From: Mantis religiosa
Lineage: Eukaryota; Arthropoda; Insecta; Mantodea; Mantidae
DNA: 64,000 nucleotides
Assembly (NCBI GenBank): GCA_030765055.1
Contig: CM060958.1
Span: 84,023,994-84,087,993 of the forward strand
Direction of reading: 5' to 3'
Shown here: positions 53,905 through 63,113 of the stretch, piece by piece
Position numbering within the stretch: the stretch's first letter is position 1
Layout: the number at the start of each line of letters is the position of its first letter
Position numbers and translations under genes: made by a program
Notes under the pieces: model-generated
The model's input: the letters and a program-made list of their open reading frames with translations, nothing else
The model's database searches: none
What the model was told of the DNA's origin: nothing

Positions 53905-54440
53905 GGGATGGCTCAGGTGGTTTCATCTGTGGTCCACATTCGGGATGCCCGGGTTCAATTCCCTTCGCTGAACTACGTGACCCATGGGTTCTTTAGGGGG
54001 TTTTCCCAGGTCGTTAGGCGAATGCTGTATAGGTTAATTACATCCCCGAACTTCCTGGCCCTCCATTTCATCTCCATTATCATTTCACATAATCACACAT
54101 CTGGTGGTCACTTTCAGGGTAGAAGTGTCGGCAGGTGTCTCTGCGGTGCATGGCAGGATGATATGTTCCTGGTAAACACTTCCTCCTTCGATAGTACCTG
54201 GTGGGCCATTTCCGAACCTCGGTGGGTGGGATGACGTTTGTTGTGACCTGCCGGGGAGTTTCAACTGGTAAATAGTATGGACCCTGCCCTCTTCACTGTC
54301 GTGGCTCCTTGGGTCAGCCCCCTCGGCTCATCCTTCCTCCCGGAGATGCCCCACTTGGAGCTTAGGTGCAATAAACCACAGGTTTCGGTGCCATATCCCG
54401 TCTGTTGTAATCCTAATAGTTTAGACACATTTTCTACTAA
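53905..54440 (+). mobile_element. SINE-C copy 2
   Basis: A box TGGCTCAGGTGG (53909-53920) and B box ggttcaattcc (53952-53962) with correct spacing. The body follows copy 1 closely, to a 3' end ..ttgtaatcctaatag. It is the best-preserved head of the family here. Confidence 0.8.
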
Positions 54441-54885
54441 GAGGTATTTTTCTACATAGTTCTGGGGACTCTATACCTCAACCCACAACGGAGAATCGCC
54501 TTCGATAATCGTAGCTGTTAAAGGGTTTTAAGCGGGGAGGAGTTTCAATATTGCTGCCAGGTCAGGCCTCCTGTCTTATAGGAGGGCATTAGGTAAAGGA
54601 AGTACAAGGCAGCCAGGACAGCGCAGTGGGACCCTATTTTTTTTTCCAAGTTGAACATTCTTGGGCGGACGCCCTCTTCGGAAACACTCGGGCATAGGTC
54701 CCATGACAGAAAAGAAAAACGCTTCTCTCCTTATCCACATATACCGCATGCGCCACAAACTGCAGACCACACCCTGGAACATGAAATGTAATAAAATGTG
54801 AGAAAATGAGCTACAAGAGAAGTCGTGTAGAACTCTCTACCCAACATTCTCCTGCCGATCTGTGAAGATCAGTACAAACATTGAC
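54441..54885. other. No feature assigned
   Basis: Moderately GC-rich, no repeat or gene recognised. Confidence 0.45.
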
Positions 54886-54892
54886 ATGAGCA

Positions 54893-55025
54893 TTAGTTAA
54901 TTGATGGAAATTAATCATTTCTTCACACTAGTCGTATGTAGGCTAAGAGTTTTGATATATAGTCAACATGAAAAATTCAAATCCCGGCCGTGGCATTGAA
55001 TTTTTCATGTTGACTATATATTGAA
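54893..55025 (-). mobile_element. PAL copy 2, minimal
   Basis: In reverse orientation: the unpaired tail (54893-54954, including the complement of TAGCCTACATACG), then a perfect 26-bp inverted repeat (54955-54980 and 54996-55021) around a 15-base loop. The loop holds the remains of the T arm (atcccggccgtggca). The tRNA-like core and the inner 130 bp are gone. atgagca flanks it at 54886-54892 and 55026-55032. Confidence 0.72.
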
Positions 55026-55239
55026 ATGAGCACTTTCACCTACTGTTATCGTTTTGGATGGCGGGGGTTAGGCACGCCTAACCCTTCGCTCGTTCAAATT
55101 CGGCCCAGAATTGACGGTTTTAAAGTGTGTGTAAGTTAGACAGCCTCATTTTATTAGATTTATTGGCATGTGAAAGAACTTCGTGACAAAATTTCGGCAT
55201 ACCGGCGGTCCTGATTAAACTTCTCAGCATTGTTAGCCA

Positions 55240-56300
55240 ATAAAATATTTATTTTAGAAAACAACTCACTGTTGCACTTCATGTATACTGAAAATGATTT
55301 ATGTAATAAAGTAGGTGATCCCGAGCATGTCATGTTTGAATGCGAAAAATATGGAATTTCGCAGTTAGAGGAAAGATATGTTTTAGGAGGATTTTATATT
55401 CATGACATATTAAGAGATTCTGAACTAGTAAAAAAGTTACAATTTCTAAGCAATTTATGCCAGTAAAAAAAGCTTGGGAGTTAGTAATTATAGAAGTAAG
55501 AAGACCTGAAAGACAAGAATTAAGAAGATCAGTTAGAATAAAAGAAAGAATTATAAGAGAAAGTTTTAATGCAAATGGATCCTTAAACATAATAATAGAA
55601 GAGGAAATCGAACAAATTGGACAAGATATAGAAGAGGGAGAGAATTTATTAGATGAGGAACGAGAGTAGTTAAATAGAAAATATTATGTTGTTTCGACCG
55701 GCAGATAAGAATGGGCAGAAAAAAGAAGAATTAGACCAAAGAAAAAACTAGTGAAATTATATAATATTTATATGGACTTAATGTATATTTGTAAAAATAA
55801 ATATGAATTATTGTGTTTAGTTTCACAATTTGGTAAAAAGTATCTTAATAGTTAATATTAAAAGAATGTATTGTTGTTTAAAATTATATTTAATCATCAT
55901 CTAAATTAGAGATGTAATATATAAATTTCTTTTTGAATTATATGTTTAATTAAGAAGACAAGTAAAGAACAAATAAATTTATTATTCTTGTGGTTAATTT
56001 AAAAATAAGTGCTGGTTACCAGTACTTTTAAATATATGTTATAAATAAAATAAATTTAGCTGAGGTTTTTCCAGTTTAAATTAGAATTGCTGGCTTCCAG
56101 CAATTATCAGTAGCTTCTTGTAGTTTTGTAGAGTTTTTGTTATTTAAATTTATCTGAAATGCTTGGTTAAGTAGTTAAAAGAATATTAGTATTGTGTTCA
56201 GTAGATATTTGCTGGTTACCAGTAGATTTTGTAGTATTATAGGTAGCAGTAGTTTTTTGTGGTGTGTTTTATCTTTTTTTTTTTTTTTTTTTGTAGTTTT
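55240..56300 (+). pseudogene. LINE 3' part: zinc-finger end and long 3' UTR
   Basis: Codons before 55466 read CNKVGDPEHVMFECEKYG, which fits the C..H..C finger at the end of LINE reverse transcriptase proteins. A second, charged frame (55457-55669, Glu/Arg-rich) follows in another phase. Then comes AT-rich sequence with three hairpin-like motifs (gctggttaccagt or variant near 56012, 56090 and 56212) and a T-run at 56275-56292. The LINE assignment of the start is reasonable. The extent of the 3' UTR is a guess. Confidence 0.5.
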
Positions 56301-56335
56301 TGTAGTTGTTGAAAATCTGAAACAATTACATTATT

Positions 56336-56664
56336 GGAAACATAGAGTCAGACTGAAAAATTCAATGCCATAGCCGGGATTTGAACCACGGATCTTCTAT
56401 ACTTACATGTAGTAAGTCGCCATTGAGGTAGTTGTCTCATGTGTTTATGAGAACTCCTAAGTGGTTTACCGGGAAAATACGAGTCAGTTGGAGAATTTAA
56501 TGTCATATTGGCACGTTGGCCATAGTAGCACAATGGTAGTGCGGCTGGACGGAAACCAGAAGATCCGTGGTTCAAATCCCGGCTATGGCATTGAATTTTT
56601 CAGTCTGACTCTACGTTTCCACAATTTAGCCTACACACGGCCAGTGTGAAAGAATAATTAATTT
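56336..56664 (+). mobile_element. PAL copy 3, left arm shortened
   Basis: The left arm (56336-56398) keeps the outer end and the T-arm half of the tRNA-like unit. The right arm (56399-56620) is complete, with a tRNA-like unit at 56519-56589 and middle triplet GGA in the anticodon-like loop. The tail TAGCCTACACACGG.. is unpaired. caattacattatt lies at 56323-56335 and 56665-56677 (13 bp). The inverted pairing starts at the first base of the element. Confidence 0.82.
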
Positions 56665-56677
56665 CAATTACATTATT

Positions 56678-57138
56678 ATTAATAATTATTACATTATTAT
56701 TAATAATGTAATGTTTTAAGAAATAAATGCAAAATTTGAATGTGTGCCTCGGTATAGTTTCAAGGAGCCGGGCTATGATATTCAGATTTTATTTTATTTT
56801 ATTTTTGTAGCACTTCATGTTACTCGAAAATGCTTGCAAAAACAGTTTTATTACAGACTTCGTATAGTCACGTGTTTAGATGCTATGCTGGCTTTGAAAT
56901 TCCATTCTTTGTATGACCAAGAGAAATAAATGAATGGCGATGTAGCATTACGAAAACATAAAGTACTTGAAAATTCCAATAGTAGTAATAAAGATACCTC
57001 GGCTATGATTATTACGGCCGCAAAAGAATGTCATAAAATCTGATTCATTGATTTTGTAGTTGTACACATTGTCTCTCTCTTATACAAAAGCACACAAAAT
57101 TCATTCACAGTGAAGGTTACCTGAATTTGACTGAATTA
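56678..57138. other. No feature assigned
   Basis: Nothing recognised. Confidence 0.5.
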
Positions 57139-58149
57139 GATTATGCCACGGAGGGGTTCGACACTATGACCAGTGTTGATTTATTGTACCTATGACTAGG
57201 GATCCCAGATTCTGAAATGAAAAAACTGGGACACTTTGACACTATGCTATCGGAAAAACAAAGGACCTGTTACATATACAAATAAGGTAAACAATGAATT
57301 AATTCGGATATTAGCACAGTACCATTAGTTGAACTCTTTGCCTTATTCCTTTGCCCACTTTCATCTCTTCCCTCCTATTTTATGTGCTACTGGCTCTGGG
57401 TAGTTGAAGAAAACTGGACCAGTTATCTTTCGGTACTCTGATATTTTCCGTTTGAATGTATCTGATGCAAACGTTTTCTATCCTTCCTAGAACTCGGGAC
57501 AAGTCCTAATAATATCTTCACTACTCCTTCAAAAATAAAAATTACTCTATAAGAGAATCACTAAATATACACATTCGCTTGGGCATCTTAATTTACTTCA
57601 CAGTTACAGTAGAAACAAATTAAACCGAATAATAACTTTACTACCCACTTCACCTTGGAAGCCCGCACATAGAAGTCAATCCAGGTCGTCTGTACAAACT
57701 AATCCTTGTTTCACATAAGCTTGCCCGGTATCTCTTAAAGGTCACGTGACCTTATCACATCTCATTGGCTGCTGTTGTGGTGCAGACTGTTGTCCGGTAA
57801 AAATTAGTTCGTTCTTTAACATGGTGATATGTCTTTATATGTTGGAAGAGAATTGTCAAATTTATATTTTCGTAACTGTTTTAATGAAATATATTACGCA
57901 ACAGAGTCAATTTATCTGAAATGCATGTTAATTCTTAAACGAGGTAAAGAGGAGGTTCCTTTGCTCTCAAACACATGGCACGATAGAACGTGATGTAGCG
58001 GTAGTGATGACATATTTGTTTATATGACTTTTATCACTGACCTTGTTTTGAACTGGATTAGTCATATATCGCCATTCAACGGTGTGTTGTGCTGAGTGCG
58101 AGAGCTAAATTATTTTATTGATCGTTTATTGCGCGTGTACTTATTATAT

Positions 58150-58860
58150 GTATAATGGCAGTTTTCGCTGAAGCATCGCAAGGGAAAACCTTTGCAAAGC
58201 GGCGAAAAAAGAATTGTGGTGCATGTGTTTAATGCACTCACAGAGAAGAATCCGTCTTTGTCAGTGAGAGAAGTCGAACAGTTGTGCCCTGAACTTACAG
58301 CTGTGTTAGATGCGTAGAAACATCGCGACATGAAATTGAGACAACAGGAAAACTTACCACTCCAGGGGCGATATTGCTGTGTGGCGAAGACGTTATTTAA
58401 GGACAATCAGACTGTACCGAGATACAAGTCGCAAAATATACTACCTTGACGAGACTTGGGTGAATGAAATGTGTAGTGTTTAACGCCCGCTTTTACTACA
58501 TATGGCACCGCAGGCGATGACACTGATAATACATGAAATGAGGACGGAGCATTGGTGGAATGAGATGGCGGGAAAAACCGGAGCTCCCGGAGAAAGCCCG
58601 CCCCAACGCCGTGTTGTCCACCAAAAATCTCTCTTTGCGGTCGCCTGGGATCGAACCTGAGCCGCCTGGGTGAGAGCCAAGTGGTCTAACCACTGAGCCA
58701 CGGCGCGGCCGACTTGGGTGAATGAAGAACTGACGACAAGTATGTCGTGACACGACTTTTAAGACTGAAAGACAAGCATTTTTGCAAGGTATGTGTGCTG
58801 GTTTAAAAAATCCCAGTGGATAAGGCCGAAGGTCTTTCATTATAAACTTTTCCAGTTTCA
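58150..58860 (+). pseudogene. Tc1-like DDE transposase fragment
   Basis: Across frame changes it reads KGKPLQ.., LTEKNPSLSVREVEQLCPELT (helix-turn-helix) and KIYYLDETWVNE (first catalytic Asp, 58440-58464). Beyond the SINE come TTFKTERQAFL and LKNPSG (58755-58820). The second Asp and the Glu blocks are absent, so even the uninterrupted element could not have been autonomous. An in-frame stop lies near 58315. Confidence 0.7.
58469..58710 (-). mobile_element. SINE-B copy 3, with 16-bp duplication
   Basis: 242 bp. On the minus strand the head reads ggccgcgccgtggctcagtgg, with A box TGGCTCAGTGG and B box ggttcgatccc. gacttgggtgaatgaa is repeated at 58453-58468 and 58711-58726. It lies within the codons for the first catalytic block of the host transposase. 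Confidence 0.92.
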
Positions 58861-59905
58861 TTGCTCATTCATTCAGTTTCAACTTGCTCAGTTTCATTAT
58901 AAACTTCACTATTTTTGCATACCTTCATATTATCATTTGTATGATTTTATCCATCTTCCTGGCAGTTATTATGACGTTTACTGCAGGTTTAAATATGACG
59001 GGAAGGCACCGCCCATGACTTATGGTGCAAAGCATTAGCCAATTAGGATGAGGGGGAAAGTAGTTGCACGCGGAGTGATACGTATCAGCGGGGTAAGATT
59101 ATATGAAACAGAGATTAGTAAGTAAACATACGCTTCGGTACCAACATAACAATCAAATAGCGGAATATTTCCCTTTTGATGTTTACCTGATTATGCGATA
59201 AAAACGTATTTCTCCATGCCAAGAAATGCAAATACAATAAAATTAGTGATATTTCACGTATTTAATATGCACAAAAATTCAGTACTAATAAAATCTGAAA
59301 AACAGGGACATTTGGCGTCCCGGGTGAAACTTTTCGGGACACCGGGGCAATTGAATAAAAAAGGCTAAAATCCGGGACTGACGTCTGGAATCCCTGCCTA
59401 TAACCCAAGTGGGGCATCTCTATAAGGAAGGATGAAGCGAGAGGAGACAGAGGGGGCCAACCCAAGGAATCACGACGGTGCAGAGGACAGGATCCTTACT
59501 ATTCACTAGTTGGAAACTCCAAGGCAGGCCAGCGCAACCAGCATCCCAACCGCCGTGAACCGGAAACGGCTCGTAGACCGGAAGCCTTCCTACCGAGGGA
59601 GGAAGTGTTTACCAAGAGCATATCATCCTGCTATGCAGCACCGAGACAGCTCCGACACTTCTACCCTGAAAGCGACCATAAATGAGAGATGATGCGAAAT
59701 TTTAATGGAGATGAAATGGCCGGACAGGAAATTCGGGGAATGTAATTAACCTAATGAGCATTTGCCGGGTGACACGGGAAAACCCCCGAAAAATCCCATG
59801 GGGCAGGTAGACCGGCCATGGGAATTGAACTCGGATCTCCTGAAGGCGGGTCTCAGACGAAACTGCCTGAGCCGATGAAGCCGATGAACCACCCGATGAT
59901 GCCCA

Positions 59906-60105
59906 CCTCGGAATGGTGGTGCTAGCGTGTCTGCCTCACGTTCAAGGGGTCCCGAGTTCGAATCTCGGTCAGGGTGAGTTACCTGGATAAGGATTTTTCC
60001 CGGGTTTCTCCTTATCCTGAGAGACGAATGTCGGGTAACTATAAACTCTATGGACCCTGGCTCATTTGAGCATCATTTCACCCATTCCAATCAACATCCG
60101 ATATG
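59906..60105 (+). mobile_element. SINE-A copy
   Basis: The head abuts SINE-C copy 3. The A-box region is altered (gaatggtggtgctagcg) but the B box is good (gagttcgaatctc). It ends after ..acatccgatatgcc without an A tail. Confidence 0.75.
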
Positions 60106-60347
60106 CCAAGTCTATAATGTTCTCTTTCGTAGTCTGTATTTCCAGTAAAAATGATAATAAATTGGGTGGAACAAAATACTTCCGTATTCGGTGGCCCTGA
60201 TCTAGCCGACCATAGAGGTCGGTGACTGGACATTAGCACTGCGGAATACGTGAGAAAGGCCATCTCAAACAATGTTTGTTTGTAAACAAACATCGGCAGT
60301 AGCCGGTCGTGTTTTATTTTACATTTTTTGAGATATAAAAAGCATGC

Positions 60348-60707
60348 TTGGTCTTTGACCTGGCTGCAGATAACCGCTTGCGAAATGCAGTTTGTTTTTG
60401 TTATTCCAGAACTAAAAGTTGGAAGATTTACGACAGGAAGGAAGGTCATGACATTATGGATACCGCAGGCAGAATAGATGGCGCTATAAAAGTTTTTAAA
60501 GGTACATTATCTTTGGATGAATACGTAGCTAGTTTATTGCCCAAACAAGGTCTGGCCAATTTAGATTCCAATATTGCTACAATAATGTTTATTACCAGCA
60601 ACTTTAAAAAGGATCTAAAAAACTCCTTTTATAGGACAAAACAACTGTATTATATTAATGATATTAACATTATTTTTATTATTACTATTATTACTGTTAT
60701 TTATTAA
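60348..60707 (+). other. Unassigned 119-codon open frame
   Basis: The first 95 codons have a mixed, protein-like composition (..YDRKEGHDIMDTAGRIDGAIKV.. region), and the last 25 come from an ATT-rich run. I do not recognise the family. A chance frame or a piece of an unknown element is as likely as a host exon. Confidence 0.2.
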
Positions 60708-60891
60708 GCACTGGCCTTATTTTTATTCTATTGCAATTTAAAGAAGATACATTCTGGTATTGTATACTTAATTTCTATTGGAATACAATTTAAGGAAATC
60801 AAGCCAAAAGAAATAAAAGCGAAACTGATGAGAAACAAACAAACAAACACACACACACTCACTATCTTTCACCAGAAATGACAATTGACTT

Positions 60892-61136
60892 TTTTCTTTT
60901 TGGTAATTTACGTCCCCCATCATTAAGTCATATCGGACGGTGAATGAATTCGGTGAAATGATGCTCAAATGAGTCCAGGGTCCATGGAGCTTAGAGATAC
61001 CCGACATTCGTCTTTCAGGATAAGGTAAAACCCTGGAAAAAACCTTATCTAGGTAACTCACCCTGACCGAGATTCGAACTCGGGATCTCTTGAACGTGAG
61101 GCAGACGCGCTACCATCTACGCTACCGAGGCGGGCA
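60892..61136 (-). mobile_element. SINE-A copy, full length with 11-bp duplication
   Basis: The tail T-run is at 60892. The body is intact, B box gagattcgaactc in reverse, and the head ends ..taccgaggcgggca. acaattgactt lies at 60881-60891 and 61137-61147. It is the best reference copy of SINE-A in the window. Confidence 0.9.
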
Positions 61137-61147
61137 ACAATTGACTT

Positions 61148-61904
61148 ACCTATATAGATTAGTTAATGTTATGTTCGCATAAAAATTTATTGTTCCATCA
61201 CTGTCACGTTATTTATGGTACGTGTGTTATGTATGTATACTGTCGCCCCTACAAGGCAAGCGGGGCATGAAGAGGGAGAGGGGTTTGAACTGTTTATCTG
61301 CTTTGGTAGTGGATCTGTCCATGCTTCGTCTGAAGCCGATCTCGTGATGATTTGAAAGAAATTTGGTATTGAAACAGTCAATATTTAAAAACTGGTACCA
61401 TTTTGATACTTTAACAGCTGTCAACGATCAACAAAATATATAATATCACGATTAACATTATTAACCTCGATCGACCAAAACTATGGTGATATATTGTTGT
61501 GTGTATTATGGGTAGCAAAAACAGAATCTTGGAAAGAGAAAATACCAAACTATCTCTTGTATTTTGAAACTTTTCTGTTATAAATTTCATAACAGCCTGA
61601 TATTGCAACAGTATATTTCTGCAGAATTAGTTGATCTTCGGAAAGTTTGTTGTTCAAAATTTATGAAAACAGGCAGTTGTGTAGTTTGATATTTCTTGTG
61701 AAACATTTACTGTATGTAACATAACTAAATAGAAGCATCTCTTTTTCTATAAGCGATTATGTAAAGTTGTAATGGGTAGAGAAACGTGGGCTAAGCGTGA
61801 CACTTCCATTATTCACTTCAGTTTATGGAATGGCTGTATGCCATTTTGTAGATGTACCTTGATTAAATAAAGAAGTGTATTAAAGGTTGGTTATTAAAGA
61901 TATT
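61148..61904. other. No feature assigned
   Basis: Nothing recognised. Confidence 0.5.
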
Positions 61905-61906
61905 TA

Positions 61907-62830
61907 CGAGGGCTGTTCAGTAGAGAATGATCATAATTTTTTTACGGCCAATATTTTTCGCACTAAAATTCAATCTTATTATATTCTGTTAGCTTAATGT
62001 GAAACTAACACGTCGTAGTAGTTTCATTGTTGGTACTCCTGGTTTCCGCCCGTGAGAACCAGACAAGTTCAGACATATTCAGTATCGTCTACCACTGCAA
62101 TGGAGGTAACATGCAGTTAAAGTTGATGTTAGAGGAAGATCCGGAGTTTCCTTCTAACCTAATCACTGCTGATGAAACTTGACTACTTCATTTTGATCCT
62201 GAAAGCAAACAGCAAAGCTCAGTGTGGAAATCTCCTTCATCACCAAACCCCAAAAAAGCAAAAGTGGTTGTTTGTGCTGGGAAAGTTATGATCATCTCAT
62301 TCTTTGATATTCATGGAATGGTTTATCAGCATGTTGTACCTGCACACACATCAGTAACTGGACAAAACTACAGGGATGTTCTGAAAACACAGCAAGTCCA
62401 TAGCAGGCGCAAAAGACCACATTACGTGAAGCGGGCTGGATGCTGCACCACGATAGTGCGCGGCTGCATATTGCCGATACTGTTGCTGAATATCTTGCAA
62501 AAATCAACGTAAAGTGCATCCCTCAACATCCCTATAGTCCGGATTTAGCCCCATGTGACTTTTTCTATTTCCTAAATTGAAGAAACGCCTTCGTGGGAGG
62601 CATTATCCATCATCAGAAGCAGTGGTGAAGGCTGCGGAGGCGATTTTGAAGGATCTCTCAAAAAATGGTTTCAAGCTTGTCTTTGAAGACTGGCAGAAAG
62701 GCTGGGACAAGTGCATCGTATTCAGGGGAGACTATTTTGAAAAGGACCATCAAAATTATGAGGATGAGTTAAGGTACATTTTCAAAAAAAAAAAAAAAAA
62801 AGGTGTTCATTCTTTATTGAACAGCCCTCG
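61907..62830 (+). mobile_element. Internally deleted mariner
   Basis: 924 bp with inverted ends cgagggctgttcagtagaga and (reversed) cgagggctgttcaataaaga, each flanked by TA. It lacks the DNA-binding half of the transposase, with the same junction (ATGGAGGTAAC directly followed by ATGCAGTTAAAG) as the mariner split by G2. Confidence 0.9.
62098..62790 (+). pseudogene. Deleted mariner transposase
   Basis: The start codon lies at 62099, and the frame breaks at the deletion junction. The first catalytic block reads ADET then a stop where Trp is expected (62182). The second Asp region is out of frame after a one-base loss near 62425, and the third block (SPDLAPCD) is also shifted. The A-run before the C-terminus has six A, so unlike the two other copies the end (..FEDWQKGWDKCIVFRG..) reads correctly. 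Confidence 0.85.
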
Positions 62831-62832
62831 TA

Positions 62833-63113
62833 TAGTGGAAGTAGTTACCCGCGATTGTGATTTTATTACACCCTGTGTCATTAATGCTTTATTCACCAAT
62901 CAGTATCGAACTTAATCGATAGTTTTAAATCATGCTTGGTAACCCAATAAGTATAAAACAAACAATCCTTTGCATTAACGGGGTTAGAACATGTGGCTAA
63001 CTAAATCCACATATATGCCTTACCTAGTCATATTATATAATTCTCAAAAACTAGTAACTGATACTTCTTCTCTTACATTAATTTTTTATTCCTGTAGTCT
63101 CAGCTTCGCTTCG
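62833..63113. other. No feature assigned
   Basis: AT-rich gap between two DNA elements. Confidence 0.5.

Larger units (their letters stand above)
57698..59119 (+). mobile_element. Tc1-like DDE transposon (YLDETW family)
   Basis: Long inverted ends begin actaatc.ttgtttca.ataa on both sides (right end reversed). Both ends continue into a related GC-richer stretch with ..cattggct... About 1.16 kb without the SINE inside. Its other copy is at 63114 onward in reverse orientation. Confidence 0.68.
57197..59396. mobile_element. hAT-like nonautonomous element, hosting a Tc1-like element
   Basis: Ends TAGGGATCCCAGA and (reversed) CAGGGATTCCAGA form an imperfect inverted repeat like hAT termini. 8-bp flanks cctatgac (57189-57196) and cctataac (59397-59404) match at seven of eight positions, the hAT duplication length. 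Its own sequence is about 780 bp and noncoding. The rest is the inserted element at 57698-59119. Confidence 0.62.
57139..59895 (-). mobile_element. SINE-C copy 3, split by a hAT-like element
   Basis: The 3' end lies at 57139-57196 (..gtgttgatttattgtaccta.., matching the reverse of copy 2). The body resumes at 59397-59895 (ccaagtggggcatct.., ..cgacacttctaccctgaa..) and ends at the head (..actgcctgagccgatg). Everything between is a later insertion. Confidence 0.68.
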
